Positions 36,362 to 46,099 of a DNA stretch of 64,000 nucleotides are shown piece by piece. Each line of letters begins with the position of its first letter. The stretch's first letter is position 1. Origin of the DNA: Pseudomonas sp. P5_109. GTDB taxonomy: Bacteria > Pseudomonadota > Gammaproteobacteria > Pseudomonadales > Pseudomonadaceae. The notes beneath the pieces are model-generated. The model saw nothing but the letters and a program-made list of their open reading frames with translations. It searched no databases and was not told where the DNA came from. Made by a program: the position numbers and the translations under genes. The stretch lies in assembly GCF_034009455.1 (NCBI RefSeq), contig NZ_CP125380.1:5531501-5595500 (forward strand), given 5' to 3'.

Positions 36362-37327
36362 GTGACGGACAACCACCGCTCCCCTGAGCCTTCTTCGGCG
36401 CAGGACTCCGCTAGCGCGATGGACCAGGCCCTGGACTGGCTGATCGTGCTCGGCAGTCCCGACGAGGAGCAGACCCGCCAGTTTCATGCCTGGCTCGATG
36501 CCGACCCGCTCAATGCCCAGGCCTTCGCCAAGGCCCAGGCGATCTGGGACGGCCCGCAAGTGGCGAAATGCGCGCAAAGCCTGGCTGCCCGTCCCGCGAA
36601 AGTCACCGTCCTCGCTCGCCTGCGTCCGCACTGGAAACCGCTGGCCACTGCCGCCGTGCTGCTGCTCGGCCTGTTCAATTTCAGCAATTTGCCGATGCGC
36701 CTGCAGGCCGATCACCTGACCGTGGTCGGCGAGCGCCAGCGCCTGCAACTGGACGACGGCTCCAGGGTCCTGCTCAACACCAATTCGGCGTTTTCCAGCA
36801 CCATCAACGATCAACAACGTGTCGCCCGCCTGTATCAGGGTGAAGCGTTTTTCGAAGTCCAGGCCAGTCGCGGCCAACCTCTGGAAATCGATGCCGGCCC
36901 GGTCACGGCCAGCGTTCTCGATACCGCATTTGCCGTGCGTTACCTCGACGGCGTGGCACAGGTGCGGGTGCAGCGCGGGAATGTCGACTTGCGCGCCACC
37001 CGTGACGATGCCCGGGTTCGCCTGTCCGCCGGGGAAAGTATCCGCATCGGCCCCAACGGCTTCGACCGCCCGGCCAAGCTGGATGCCGCCACCGACCTGG
37101 CGTGGGTGCAGGGGCGCCTGGTGTTCGAAAACTGCCCGTTGAACCAGGTGCTGGCCGAACTGCGCCGCTACTACCCGGGCTGGATCATCAACAACAACGA
37201 ACAACTGGCTGATGTCACCGTGACCGGTAACTATCGCCTCGATCAACCGCTGGACGTGGTCCGTTCCCTGGCCCACATCACCTCGGCCCGGCTGCAGGAA
37301 TTCCCCGCGTTGGTCATACTGAACTGA
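36362..37327 (+). CDS. hxuR: FecR-type anti-sigma/transmembrane regulator (HxuR-like)
   Basis: A 321-residue single-pass regulator. The cytosolic N-terminus includes the DUF4880-type ALDWLIVLGSPDEEQTRQFHAWLDADPLNAQAF; a membrane helix lies near residues 94-108 (ATAAVLLLGLFNFSN); the periplasmic FecR domain includes LDDGSRVLLNTNSAF and YQGEAFFEVQ, and the C-terminal STN-like segment has TVTGNYRLDQPLDVV. It relays receptor occupancy to HxuI. I chose GTG at 36362 because GAGGAA precedes it; longer readings have no ribosome site. Confidence 0.87.
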   Translation: MTDNHRSPEPSSAQDSASAMDQALDWLIVLGSPDEEQTRQFHAWLDADPLNAQAFAKAQAIWDGPQVAKCAQSLAARPAKVTVLARLRPHWKPLATAAVLLLGLFNFSNLPMRLQADHLTVVGERQRLQLDDGSRVLLNTNSAFSSTINDQQRVARLYQGEAFFEVQASRGQPLEIDAGPVTASVLDTAFAVRYLDGVAQVRVQRGNVDLRATRDDARVRLSAGESIRIGPNGFDRPAKLDAATDLAWVQGRLVFENCPLNQVLAELRRYYPGWIINNNEQLADVTVTGNYRLDQPLDVVRSLAHITSARLQEFPALVILN

Positions 37328-37343
37328 ATGAGAATTATTTTTA
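37326..37343. promoter_or_regulatory. Fur-like box before the heme receptor gene
   Basis: GAATGAGAATTATTTTTA overlaps the hxuR stop codon. By eye it matches 12 of 16 positions of the AATGATAATCATTATC core, suggesting separate iron repression of the receptor gene. Confidence 0.45.
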
Positions 37344-37449
37344 CTCGATAGGCAAATCCCGTACGTCTCGTTATAGCCAATGCAATTGATTCGCATCTCA
37401 TGATGCCAATCAGCACCTATAAAGATTCGTGCGACACGGAGCGCTATCG

Positions 37450-40014
37450 ATGTCCTCTCGCCTTACCCGCCAAGCCCCTTCACCTTCCCGCGTGCTGTCG
37501 CTGCTGACCGCTGCCATCTTGATGGCCGGCACCGCACCGCTGATGGCCGCCACCACCGCCGAGCAGTCGACCCGCAAAATGGGCGACTACTCGTTCGCCA
37601 TTCCCCAGCAGTCACTGGTGTCGGCACTCAATGCCTTTACCGCCGTGACGGGCTGGCAGGTCGGTGTGTCGTCGGAGCTGGCACAAGGTGTGGCCTCGCC
37701 GGGCGTACGCGGCTCCCTGTCGCCGGAGAAAGCCCTGGATCGCCTGTTGGTGGGGACCAACCTGAGCTATCGCAAACTGGGCAACAACAGCATCGTGCTG
37801 GAAAAGCGCAGCGCTGGCAGTGCCCTGAATCTGGATCAGGTGACCATCAGCGCCACCCGTAACGAACAGTCCGTGAGCAGCGTGCCGAGCACGGTCTCTG
37901 TCTACACGCGCGAAGATCTGGACCGCAACAACGTCAATACCATCAAGGAACTGGTGCGCTACGAACCCGGTGTATCGGTAGGTGGCGCAGGCCAGCGCGC
38001 CGGCATCACTGGCTACAACATTCGCGGCATCGATGGCGACCGCGTGCTGACCCAGGTCGATGGCGTGCAGGTCCCTGACGGTTTCTTCAACGGCCCGTAT
38101 GCCCAGACCAACCGCAACTACGTCGACCCGGAAATCGTCAAGCGTGTGGAAATCCTCCGCGGCCCGGCCTCAGTGCTGTATGGCAGCAACGCCATTGGCG
38201 GCGCCGTCAGCTACTACACGCTGGACGCTGACGACATCATCAAACCGGGCAAGGATGTTGGTGCACGTCTGAAAACCGGCTACAGCTCCGCCGACGAAAG
38301 CTGGCTGACGTCCGGCACCGTCGCCGGTCGCACCGGCGAGTTCGATGGCCTGTTGCACTTCAGTCAGCGCAACGGTCATGAAACAGAGTCCTATGGCGAA
38401 ACCGGTGGCACTGGCCTGAATCGTACCGAGGCCAACCCCCAGGACGCTCGCACCACTAGCGTGCTAGCCAAACTGGGCTGGGATTACGCCGACGACGCAC
38501 GCCTGGGCCTGACCTACGAGCATTACAAGGACGACCGCGACACCAATCAATTGAGCGCCGTGGGCGGCCCGTTCAACGCCGGACGCGGTTTCGGCTTCTA
38601 CAAAGCCCGCACCGGCAACGACACGATCACCCGCGAACGCTTTGGCCTGGAACACAGCTTCGGCCTGGACAGCGCACTGGCTGACAACATCAAGTGGTCG
38701 CTGAACTACCAGATCGCCAAGACCGACCAGAGCACCGAGGAAATCTACGCGCCGTCGCGGACCGTGCTGCGTAACCGCGATACCAACTACAAGGATCGCC
38801 AATGGGTATTCGATGCCCAGGCTGACAAGTCGTTTGCCATCGCCGACACCGAGCACCTCGTCACTTATGGCACCACCATCAAGCAGGACAAGATTACCGG
38901 CCTGCGTACCGGTACCGGCACGTGCCTGACCGTGGCCGGTGCCTGCCGGGTCATCGGCGCACCTAGCACCACCGACACGCTGACACCCGCCAGTGACTTC
39001 CCGGACCCAACCGTCAACACCTACAGCCTGTTCGCCCAGGATCAGATCAGTTGGGGCAACTGGACTTTCGTGCCCGGTGCTCGCTACGACTACACCCAGC
39101 TCAAGCCGCACATCACCGAAGAGTTCCTGGCCACCGCCGACCAGAGTCGCAACGGCACGGTAAGCGACGAAACCAAGACCTGGCATCGCCTGTCGCCGAA
39201 TTTTGGCACTACCTACAGCTTCAACGACTATTACACCTGGTACGGCAAATACGCCGAAGGCTTCCGTACCCCGACTGCCAAGGCGTTGTATGGTCGTTTC
39301 GAAAACCTCGCCGGCGGCTATCAGGTCGCGCCTAACCCGGACCTCGAACCGGAAAAGAGCAAGAGCTACGAGACCGGTTTGCGCGGCAACTTCGAACAGG
39401 GCTCGTTTGACGTGGCGGTGTTCTACAACAAATACCGCGACTTCATCGACGAGAACGCCATCACTCCGGGCTACACCGAGACCACGTTCCAGAGCAACAA
39501 CATCAAACACGCCACCATCAAGGGTGCCGAGGTCAAGGGTCGCCTGAACCTCGACGCCTTCGGCGCGCCGCAAGGCCTCTACACCCAGGGCTCGGTGGCC
39601 TATGCCTACGGTCGCAACGACGACTCGGGCGAACCGCTAAACAGCGTCAACCCGCTGACCGGCGTGTTCGGCCTCGGCTACGACCAGGACACCTACGGTG
39701 GCTTGCTCAGCTGGACCCTGGTGAAGAAGAAGGACCGCGTCGACAGCAGCAGCTTCAAGACCCCGGACGGCACCAGCACCCAGTTCAAGACTCCCGGCTT
39801 CGGCATTCTGGACCTGAGCGCGTTCTACAAGGTGACCGACGATGTGACCGTCAGTGGCGGCGTCTACAACCTCACCGACAAAAAGTACTGGCTGTGGGAT
39901 GACGTGCGCGGCTACGACAGTGTCGGCGAAGCCTCGGTGACCCAACCGGCCAACCTCGACCGCCTGACCCAGCCGGGTCGCAACTTCGCGGTCAACCTGA
40001 CCTGGGATATCTGA
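37450..40014 (+). CDS. hxuA: TonB-dependent heme/hemoglobin receptor with STN signalling domain (HxuA-like)
   Basis: An 854-residue outer-membrane transducer. The signal peptide spans about residues 1-34 (RVLSLLTAAILMAGTAPLMA). The STN domain follows (YSFAIPQQSLVSALNAFTAV to about 115) and contacts the FecR-type partner. The plug has SVYTREDLDRNNVNTIKELV and EILRGPASVLYGSNAIGGAV; a 22-strand barrel follows, ending NLTWDI. FRTP (605-608) and NPDL (629-632) correspond to the FRAP/NPNL motifs of heme receptors, but the loop between them has no His; Y614 and Y624 are candidate ligands. The ATG at 37450 follows GGAG. The neighbouring heme oxygenase supports heme as ligand. Confidence 0.85.
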   Translation: MSSRLTRQAPSPSRVLSLLTAAILMAGTAPLMAATTAEQSTRKMGDYSFAIPQQSLVSALNAFTAVTGWQVGVSSELAQGVASPGVRGSLSPEKALDRLLVGTNLSYRKLGNNSIVLEKRSAGSALNLDQVTISATRNEQSVSSVPSTVSVYTREDLDRNNVNTIKELVRYEPGVSVGGAGQRAGITGYNIRGIDGDRVLTQVDGVQVPDGFFNGPYAQTNRNYVDPEIVKRVEILRGPASVLYGSNAIGGAVSYYTLDADDIIKPGKDVGARLKTGYSSADESWLTSGTVAGRTGEFDGLLHFSQRNGHETESYGETGGTGLNRTEANPQDARTTSVLAKLGWDYADDARLGLTYEHYKDDRDTNQLSAVGGPFNAGRGFGFYKARTGNDTITRERFGLEHSFGLDSALADNIKWSLNYQIAKTDQSTEEIYAPSRTVLRNRDTNYKDRQWVFDAQADKSFAIADTEHLVTYGTTIKQDKITGLRTGTGTCLTVAGACRVIGAPSTTDTLTPASDFPDPTVNTYSLFAQDQISWGNWTFVPGARYDYTQLKPHITEEFLATADQSRNGTVSDETKTWHRLSPNFGTTYSFNDYYTWYGKYAEGFRTPTAKALYGRFENLAGGYQVAPNPDLEPEKSKSYETGLRGNFEQGSFDVAVFYNKYRDFIDENAITPGYTETTFQSNNIKHATIKGAEVKGRLNLDAFGAPQGLYTQGSVAYAYGRNDDSGEPLNSVNPLTGVFGLGYDQDTYGGLLSWTLVKKKDRVDSSSFKTPDGTSTQFKTPGFGILDLSAFYKVTDDVTVSGGVYNLTDKKYWLWDDVRGYDSVGEASVTQPANLDRLTQPGRNFAVNLTWDI

Positions 40015-40025
40015 TCCGGCCATCC

Positions 40026-40065
40026 CGCCGGGCGGTGAATTGAAACCGTCCGGCGAGGATTTTTT
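40026..40065 (+). terminator. Hairpin with T-tract between receptor and heme oxygenase genes
   Basis: CGCCGGGCGGT pairs with ACCGTCCGGCG (one G-T wobble) and is followed four bases later by six T. It could terminate or partly attenuate transcription before hemO. Confidence 0.7.
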
Positions 40066-40128
40066 ACTGTCAGGCGCCTGCTTGTTCGTCTCGTTACCAA
40101 GCGCCTCTTCTTCCCCCAAGGAATTGCC

Positions 40129-40731
40129 ATGACTACCCAGGCCACCGAACAACGCCCCAACTTGCGTTCCCAGCGTTTGAACCAGATCACCAACGAACCG
40201 CACACCAAGCTCGATGCCCTGGTCAAAGCCCATGCCCCGTTTGAGACCCAGGCCAATTTCGCCCGTTTCGTGGTGGCGCAGTACCTGTTCCAGTCGGAGC
40301 TGGTGTCGCTGTACAACGATGCCGAACTGACCGCCATCGTCCCGGACCTGCCGGCCCGCTGCCGCGCCGATGCTGCCAAGGCGGACCTGGCGGACCTGGA
40401 CACCGACGTGCCGGCACCTGTCGCTGGTGCCCTGAAGAACCCGACCAAGGCCCAAGCCCTGGGCTGGATTTTTGTTTCGGAAGGTTCGAAACTCGGCGCG
40501 GCGTTCCTGATCAAGCGCGCCGTGGGCCTTGGCCTGAGCGAAACCTTCGGCGCCCGCCACCTCGGCGAACCGGCCGGTGGCCGCGCGGAAGGCTGGAAGA
40601 GCTTCGTCAAAACCCTGGACGGCCTGGAGTTCAGCGCCCAGGAAGAAGCCGAAGTGGAAAAAGGCGCCATCGACGCGTTCAACCGTTTTACCGTGTTGCT
40701 GGAGCAGGCTTACGCTACCGAAGCCGCCTGA
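40129..40731 (+). CDS. hemO: Biliverdin-producing heme oxygenase
   Basis: A 200-residue all-helical heme oxygenase of the HemO/PigA type. It opens cytosolic heme with oxygen to release iron, CO and biliverdin. The proximal heme ligand is probably the His in NEPHTKLDALVKAH near residue 26; GWIFVSEGSKLGAAFLIKRA near 108 is the distal-helix region. AAGGAATTGCC precedes the ATG. It lies 114 bases after the receptor stop, with a hairpin/T-tract in between, so it is either read through or has its own promoter. Confidence 0.93.
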   Translation: MTTQATEQRPNLRSQRLNQITNEPHTKLDALVKAHAPFETQANFARFVVAQYLFQSELVSLYNDAELTAIVPDLPARCRADAAKADLADLDTDVPAPVAGALKNPTKAQALGWIFVSEGSKLGAAFLIKRAVGLGLSETFGARHLGEPAGGRAEGWKSFVKTLDGLEFSAQEEAEVEKGAIDAFNRFTVLLEQAYATEAA

Positions 40732-40747
40732 TCCAACGCGCTCCCCT

Positions 40748-40838
40748 TGTGGGAGCGGGCTTGCTCGCGAAAGCGGCGTGTCAGTCGGCATTGATGTCCA
40801 CTGACACACCCTCTTCGCGAGCAAACCCGCTCCCACAG
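40748..40838. repeat. REPIN (GCGGGC class)
   Basis: Inverted arms between hemO and the DUF454 gene; the right arm carries one substitution (gcaaacccgctcc). Confidence 0.9.
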
Positions 40839-40892
40839 GAGATGTTGTTAGCCTGTAGGATTTCGATTCGCCTCACGTGTTGCCTTGAGCCC

Positions 40893-41282
40893 ATGCCCGC
40901 CTCTTCAAAACTCTCCCGCCTCCTCTTCGGCCTGCTCGCCTACGTCAGCCTGGGCATCGGCCTGATTGCGATCGTGATACCCGGCCTGCCAACCACCGAG
41001 TTCATCCTGCTCGCCGCCTGGGCCGCGACCCGCAGTTCGCCGCGCCTGAGCGCCTGGCTGGAAAACCACCGGCTGTTCGGCCCTATCCTCCATAACTGGC
41101 GCAACGGCAAGATCATCGCGCGCCGGGCCAAAGTCAGCGCCACTGTCAGCATGCTGTTATGCGCCGGCCTGATGCTGGTGATGCTCGATCATGGCTGGCC
41201 GATCTACCTGGCGATTGCCGGCATGGGGTTGGGCAACCTGTGGATCTGGTCGCGACCGGAATCACTGCCGGATACCACCTGA
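40893..41282 (+). CDS. DUF454/YbaN family inner-membrane protein
   Basis: A 129-residue membrane protein with hydrophobic segments near residues 8-30 (LLFGLLAYVSLGIGLIAIVI), 33-45 and 80-115. The motif GLPTTEFILLAAWAATRSSPRL is the DUF454 signature (E. coli YbaN). In several bacteria members sit beside heme or iron genes, which fits the location, but no activity is established. I chose the ATG at 40893; a longer in-frame reading translates REP sequence. Confidence 0.85.
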   Translation: MPASSKLSRLLFGLLAYVSLGIGLIAIVIPGLPTTEFILLAAWAATRSSPRLSAWLENHRLFGPILHNWRNGKIIARRAKVSATVSMLLCAGLMLVMLDHGWPIYLAIAGMGLGNLWIWSRPESLPDTT

Positions 41283-41482
41283 ACAACTCCGCGATTTTTC
41301 TTCGTTTTAAAGCGCTTTTCGGCACATTTTACTGCGCAAACGTTCAACCAATACCGTTCGTCGGGTTGCCCCTCATGTAACCTCAGCGACACGCCGATGT
41401 GCATTGATCGGCGCTAAATGGATTTAGCGAGTGAGCCGCAGCGGCCCACAGCCAACACTTCATCCATTCGCGAGTTCGCCCT

Positions 41483-43621
41483 ATGTTCGACTCACTGTCC
41501 ATCCGCCTGAAAATCGTCCTGCTGTCCGGTCTGTGCCTGCTGGGCGTAGTCGCCTTGATAGTGGGCATGAACATCTACCAGACCAATCAGAACGATGATC
41601 TGGTCAACGATTCCAGCAGCAGAATGCTCACCGCCAGTGTGCAGGACCTGCTCCAGGCCAAGGCCGCCGAACAAGCGGTGCGGGTGCAGAAGACGTTCGG
41701 TGAAACCCTGACGGTGGTGACCGCCCTGGCCGACCAGATCAAGGACATGCGCACCATGGCCGCCAAGCGCTCGCTTGAGCCAGGCGCCCTGCGTGAGGAG
41801 TTGAACCAGAGCCTGAAAACCGCCTTCGAGCGCAATAGCAAAGTGCTGGGCATCTGGCTGGCGTTCGAACCCAACGGCCTGGACGGCAAGGACAGCGAAT
41901 TTGCCAACGACGCCGCCCGCCAGTCTAACGAGATTGGCCGTTTCGCCACCTACTGGAGCCGCGCCGGGGGTGAGTCGCTGAACACGATCATGGTCGAAGA
42001 GGACATGACCAAGACCACCCTGAACCTCAGCGGCACGCCGTACAACGTCTGGTACACCTGCCCGCGGGACAGCAAGCGTATCTGCCTGCTCGACCCGTAC
42101 GCCGATACCGTCGGCAACAAGGAAGTGCTGATGACCACCATTTCCGTACCGCTGCTGGTGGATGGCAAGTCGATCGGCGTGGTCGGTATCGACATCGCCC
42201 TCGACGCCCTGCAAGCGGCGGCCGTCGATTCCCAGCGCGAACTGTTCAATAGCGCCGGGCACATGCTGATCGTCTCCGGCACTGGCGTGATGGCGGCCTA
42301 CAGCGTCGACGCAACGAAAGTCGGCAAGAGCATCGGCGACACCCTGGGTGCGGATGGCAAGGACATCCTGCAATTGCTCGGCAGCGGTGCACCGAAGATT
42401 CTCCAGCAAGGCGACCTGATCCGTGCGGTGTACCCGGTCAGCCCGATCGCCGATGCCAAGGCCTGGGCCGTGGTGATCGACCTGCCCAAGCAAGTGCTGC
42501 TGGCCGATTCGGTGAAGCTGCAAGCGGTGCTCGACGATGCCCAGCAAAGCGGCACGATCAAGGCCCTGTCAGTGGCGGTGATCGCCGGTGTGCTCGGACT
42601 GCTGCTGATGTGGCTCACCGCATCGGGCGTGACCCGGCCGATCAACAGCGTGGCCGAGATGCTCAAGGCGATTGCCAGTGGCGACGGCGACCTGACCCAG
42701 CGCCTGCACTACAGCAAGAAAGACGAACTGGGCGAACTGGTGAGCTGGTTCAACCGCTTCCTCGACAAGCTGCAACCGACCATCGCGCAGATCAAGCAAA
42801 GCATCACCGATGCCCGTGGCACGGCCGATCAGTCGTCGGAAATCGCCCGCCAGACCAGCGAAGGCATGCAGGTGCAGTTCCGTGAAATCGACCAGGTCGC
42901 CACCGCGTCCAACGAAATGAGCGCCACCGCCCACGATGTCGCCAACAGCGCCTCGAACGCGGCCAATGCCGCCAAGGGTGCCGACCAGTCGGCCCGCGAT
43001 GGCATGCAGATCATCGAGCGCAGCACCCGCGACATCAATCAACTGGCCGACGAAGTCAGCAAGGCCGTGACCGAAGTCGAAGCCCTGGCGGTCAACAGCG
43101 AGCAGATCGGCTCGGTGCTGGAGGTGATCCGCAGCATCGCCGAACAAACCAACCTGCTGGCCCTCAACGCGGCGATCGAAGCGGCCCGCGCCGGTGAAAG
43201 CGGTCGTGGCTTTGCGGTGGTCGCCGACGAAGTGCGCAATCTGGCCAAGCGCACCCAGGACTCGGTGGAAGAAATTCGCCTGGTGATCGAACGCATCCAG
43301 TCCGGCACCCGCGGCGTGGTCGCCACCATGCATTCAAGCCAGACCCAGGCCCACAGCAACGCCGGGCAGATCCAGCAGGCGGTCCAGGCCTTGGGCAAGA
43401 TCAGCGACGCGGTCACCGTGATCAGCGACATGAACCTGCAAATCGCCAGCGCCGCCGAACAGCAAAGCGCAGTGGCCGAAGAGGTCAACCGCAACGTCTC
43501 GGCGATCCGCACCGTCACCGAAACCCTGACCGGCCAGGCCACCGAATCGGCGCAGATCAGCAGCCAGCTCAACGCCCTGACCACCCACCAGATGAAGTTG
43601 ATGGATCAGTTCCGCGTTTAA
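41483..43621 (+). CDS. Methyl-accepting chemotaxis protein with dCache-type sensor
   Basis: A 712-residue chemoreceptor. First membrane helix about residues 11-31 ([20 protein letters not shown]); a large periplasmic sensor (about 35-355) with [12 protein letters not shown], typical of double-Cache domains; second helix near 358-382 ([20 protein letters not shown]). HAMP follows, then the cytosolic hairpin with the tip [39 protein letters not shown], which binds CheA/CheW. The ligand is unknown; dCache receptors often bind amino acids, polyamines or organic acids. There is no C-terminal CheR-binding pentapeptide. It is monocistronic. Confidence 0.92.
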   Translation: MFDSLSIRLKIVLLSGLCLLGVVALIVGMNIYQTNQNDDLVNDSSSRMLTASVQDLLQAKAAEQAVRVQKTFGETLTVVTALADQIKDMRTMAAKRSLEPGALREELNQSLKTAFERNSKVLGIWLAFEPNGLDGKDSEFANDAARQSNEIGRFATYWSRAGGESLNTIMVEEDMTKTTLNLSGTPYNVWYTCPRDSKRICLLDPYADTVGNKEVLMTTISVPLLVDGKSIGVVGIDIALDALQAAAVDSQRELFNSAGHMLIVSGTGVMAAYSVDATKVGKSIGDTLGADGKDILQLLGSGAPKILQQGDLIRAVYPVSPIADAKAWAVVIDLPKQVLLADSVKLQAVLDDAQQSGTIKALSVAVIAGVLGLLLMWLTASGVTRPINSVAEMLKAIASGDGDLTQRLHYSKKDELGELVSWFNRFLDKLQPTIAQIKQSITDARGTADQSSEIARQTSEGMQVQFREIDQVATASNEMSATAHDVANSASNAANAAKGADQSARDGMQIIERSTRDINQLADEVSKAVTEVEALAVNSEQIGSVLEVIRSIAEQTNLLALNAAIEAARAGESGRGFAVVADEVRNLAKRTQDSVEEIRLVIERIQSGTRGVVATMHSSQTQAHSNAGQIQQAVQALGKISDAVTVISDMNLQIASAAEQQSAVAEEVNRNVSAIRTVTETLTGQATESAQISSQLNALTTHQMKLMDQFRV

Positions 43622-43623
43622 AA

Positions 43624-43711
43624 TGTGAGCGGGCTTGCTCGCGAATGCGGTGTGCCTGACAACATCGTTGTTGAATGTGCCGGCCTCTTCGCGAGCAAGC
43701 CCGCTCCCACA
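43624..43711. repeat. REPIN (GCGGGC class) with damaged left arm
   Basis: The left arm reads tgtgagcggg, lacking two bases compared with tgtgggagcggg; the right arm is intact. Located between the chemoreceptor and CoA-transferase genes. Confidence 0.88.
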
Positions 43712-43777
43712 AAGGGATTTCATCTGGCCCCGATTTTTTTGAACTATGATCGTGCTCTCGCTCCGGAGGGCCCTTCG

Positions 43778-45127
43778 ATGACTGATCTGCTCACGTCCAT
43801 TCAAGCCGCACTCGGTTTGCCTCACACCCCGATTCCATTCACCTCCAGCGGCGCCCTGCCCTCGGCGTTTGCCGTCACGGATCTGGCCTGCGCCAGCATC
43901 GCTGCCGCCGGCCAGGCCGCCAGCGAACTGCTGCACCAGCAAACCGGGCACCTGCCCGACCTTGAAGTTGACCGACGCCTCGCATCATTCTGGTTCGCGA
44001 CCTCGATTCGCCCGATAGGCTGGAGCGTCCCGCCGCTGTGGGACCCGGTGGCCGGTGACTACGCCACCCGCGATGGCTGGATTCGCCTGCACACCAACGC
44101 GCCCCATCACCGCGCCGCGGCCGAAAGCGTGCTGGGCGCCTGTGCCGACCGCGCAGCGATGGCCGGCAAAGTGGCGCAATGGGCGAACAGCGAGCTGGAG
44201 CAAGCGGTGGTCGATGCCGGGGGTTGTGCCGCCGAGATGCGCACTTGGGATCAATGGCAGGTCCATCCTCAAGGCCAGGCAGTGAATGCCGAATCCTTGA
44301 TTCAGTTCGCCAACCACCCAAGCCAAGGCCGCAAAGTGTGGACAGGTTCAGTGGCTCGACCACTGGCCGGCCTCAAGGTGCTGGATTTGACCCGCGTGCT
44401 CGCCGGCCCCATCGCCAGTCGCTTTCTGGCAGGCCTGGGTGCTGATGTCTTGCGCATCGATCCGCCGACCTGGAACGAGCCCGGGGTGGTGCCGGAAGTC
44501 ACTTTGGGAAAACGTTGCGCGCGCCTTGATCTGTACGACAAGACCGACCGCGCCGTATTCGAATGTCTGCTCAGGGATGCCGACATTCTGCTGCATGGCT
44601 ATCGTGCCGATGCCCTTGAGCGACTTGGCTTCGGCGTGAATGAGCGCCGGTCCATGAACCCGAGCCTGATTGATGTTTGCCTCAATGCCTACGGCTGGAG
44701 CGGCCCCTGGCAAAACCGCCGGGGCTTCGACAGCCTGGTGCAGATGAGTAGCGGTATTGCCGACGCCGGTATGCTCTGCAAAGGTGCCGACAAACCGACA
44801 CCGCTGCCCGTGCAGGCCCTCGATCACGCCACCGGATATTTGATGGCGGCCAGTGCGATCCGGTTGCTGGCGCAAAGGTTGAGCGACGGTTCCGGGGGCT
44901 CGGCGCGATTGTCCTTGGCGCGCACGGCGAAGTTGTTGATCGAACATGGGTCTGGGATGAGTGAGGCCTTGTGTGCGGAAGATGAGCAGGATCAGGGGTT
45001 GATCGTGGAACAGACGCCGTGGGGGCCTGCGTATCGGTTGCATGCGCCTTTGAAGATAACCGGGACGCCGATGCAGTGGGCGCTACCGGCAACGGAATTG
45101 GGTTCCCATCGCGCGCAGTGGTGGTGA
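43778..45127 (+). CDS. CaiB/BaiF-family (class III) CoA transferase
   Basis: A 449-residue protein. The C-terminal two-thirds is a family III CoA transferase: LAGLKVLDLTRVLAGPIASRFLAGLGADVLRI near residue 195, NPSLIDVCLNAYGWSGPW near 293, and NRRGFDSLVQMSSGIA near 313, where the GFD Asp is the usual catalytic residue. An N-terminal region of about 190 residues, rich in His/Trp, is less typical but occurs in a Pseudomonas subgroup. It moves CoA between carboxylic acids; the donor and acceptor are unknown. The ATG at 43778 follows GGAGGG. Near the 3' end codons become G/T-ending. Confidence 0.85.
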   Translation: MTDLLTSIQAALGLPHTPIPFTSSGALPSAFAVTDLACASIAAAGQAASELLHQQTGHLPDLEVDRRLASFWFATSIRPIGWSVPPLWDPVAGDYATRDGWIRLHTNAPHHRAAAESVLGACADRAAMAGKVAQWANSELEQAVVDAGGCAAEMRTWDQWQVHPQGQAVNAESLIQFANHPSQGRKVWTGSVARPLAGLKVLDLTRVLAGPIASRFLAGLGADVLRIDPPTWNEPGVVPEVTLGKRCARLDLYDKTDRAVFECLLRDADILLHGYRADALERLGFGVNERRSMNPSLIDVCLNAYGWSGPWQNRRGFDSLVQMSSGIADAGMLCKGADKPTPLPVQALDHATGYLMAASAIRLLAQRLSDGSGGSARLSLARTAKLLIEHGSGMSEALCAEDEQDQGLIVEQTPWGPAYRLHAPLKITGTPMQWALPATELGSHRAQWW

Positions 45128-45140
45128 CGGCCGGATCGCC

Positions 45141-45204
45141 TTCGCGAGCAAGCCCGCTCCCACAGTTGATCGCGGTCACCTGTGGGAGCGGGCTTGCTCG
45201 CGAA
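45141..45204. repeat. REP pair, GCGGGC class, reversed order
   Basis: ttcgcgagcaagcccgctcc followed by ggagcgggcttgctcgcgaa in the convergent gap between the CoA-transferase and alkA. Confidence 0.9.
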
Positions 45205-45239
45205 GACCCCAGGACAGGCAACACAAAACCCGGATCAGC

Positions 45240-46097
45240 TCAGTCCACCCGACTCAACGAAGTCCACAACAACTGCGCCGCATACCCCCGATAAGGCCGC
45301 CAGGTTTCGGCTCGCGCCAAAAGCTGCTTCGCTGTCACCGGCCCACCTTCCAGCGCCACCAACGCATTGATCAGCCCCACATCACCATTGGGAAACCCAT
45401 CCATCTGCCGCAGCTGCCGCAGCGCAATGTACTGCGCCGTCCAGTCACCAATCCCATGCAAGGCCAGCAAGCGCGCTACGCCTCCGTCCCGATCGGGCTC
45501 GAACAATCGCGGATCATCAAGCAACGCCTGAGCCACACCCGACAACGTTCGGCCACGGCTTTTCGGCATCCCCAACGCGGCGAGATCCGCACCCGCCAGA
45601 ACGCCGACCTCGGGAAACACATGGGTCACCCCCGGCAGCCCTGAATGGAAGGGCGTGCCGTACTGCGCGACCAGTTTGCCCGCCAACCGGATCGCCGCCA
45701 CCACCGTAATCTGCTGCCCCAACACCGCGCGGATCGCCAGTTCCAGGCCATCCCACGCCCCCGGCACACGCAGCCCGGGGCGCTCGGCAATCAGCCGCGC
45801 CAACAGCGGATCAACCGCCAGGTGCCGATGCATCGTGGACAGCTCGGCGTCCAGATCAAACATCCGTCGCACGCTTGCGACGATTGCAGGTACGGCACCC
45901 GGGTCTGGAAAGTCCAGGCTCAACTCAAGGGCATCGGCGGTGGCAGGCTGGATCGAGAACGTACCGCAGGCGCCGTTCAAACCGATGCTGCGCGAATACA
46001 CGCCGTCGACCACGGTTTCCAGCCCGGTAATCGCCCGCGCCGACAAAAAACCCAACATCGCCGGCCAATCATAGGGTGGTTGATACGCCAGCAACAT
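45240..46097 (-). CDS. alkA: DNA-3-methyladenine glycosylase II (AlkA-like)
   Basis: A 285-residue base-excision repair glycosylase that removes alkylated purines. The N-terminal AlkA beta domain (MLLAYQPPYDWPAMLGFLSA) precedes the HhH-GPD domain, with AIRAVLGQQITVVAAIRLAGKLV near residue 130 and the helix-hairpin-helix LLALHGIGDWTAQYIALRQL near 220, which includes the catalytic Asp. No Ada regulatory domain is fused. The ATG at 46097 lies two bases after the stop of the upstream arcD copy; a GTG at 46103 would overlap that stop as GTGA. Either way it is closely linked to a transporter gene, which is unusual. Confidence 0.9.
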   Translation of the reverse strand: MLLAYQPPYDWPAMLGFLSARAITGLETVVDGVYSRSIGLNGACGTFSIQPATADALELSLDFPDPGAVPAIVASVRRMFDLDAELSTMHRHLAVDPLLARLIAERPGLRVPGAWDGLELAIRAVLGQQITVVAAIRLAGKLVAQYGTPFHSGLPGVTHVFPEVGVLAGADLAALGMPKSRGRTLSGVAQALLDDPRLFEPDRDGGVARLLALHGIGDWTAQYIALRQLRQMDGFPNGDVGLINALVALEGGPVTAKQLLARAETWRPYRGYAAQLLWTSLSRVD

Positions 46098-46099
46098 CT

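Noticed and set aside
40893..41282. DUF454 gene as part of the heme operon
   Set aside because: A REPIN and a gap of 161 bases separate it from hemO; co-transcription is not supported by the sequence alone.
41380..41482. A FliA-type promoter before the chemoreceptor gene
   Set aside because: GCCGAT is present, but the matching TAAA-type -35 at the right distance is not.
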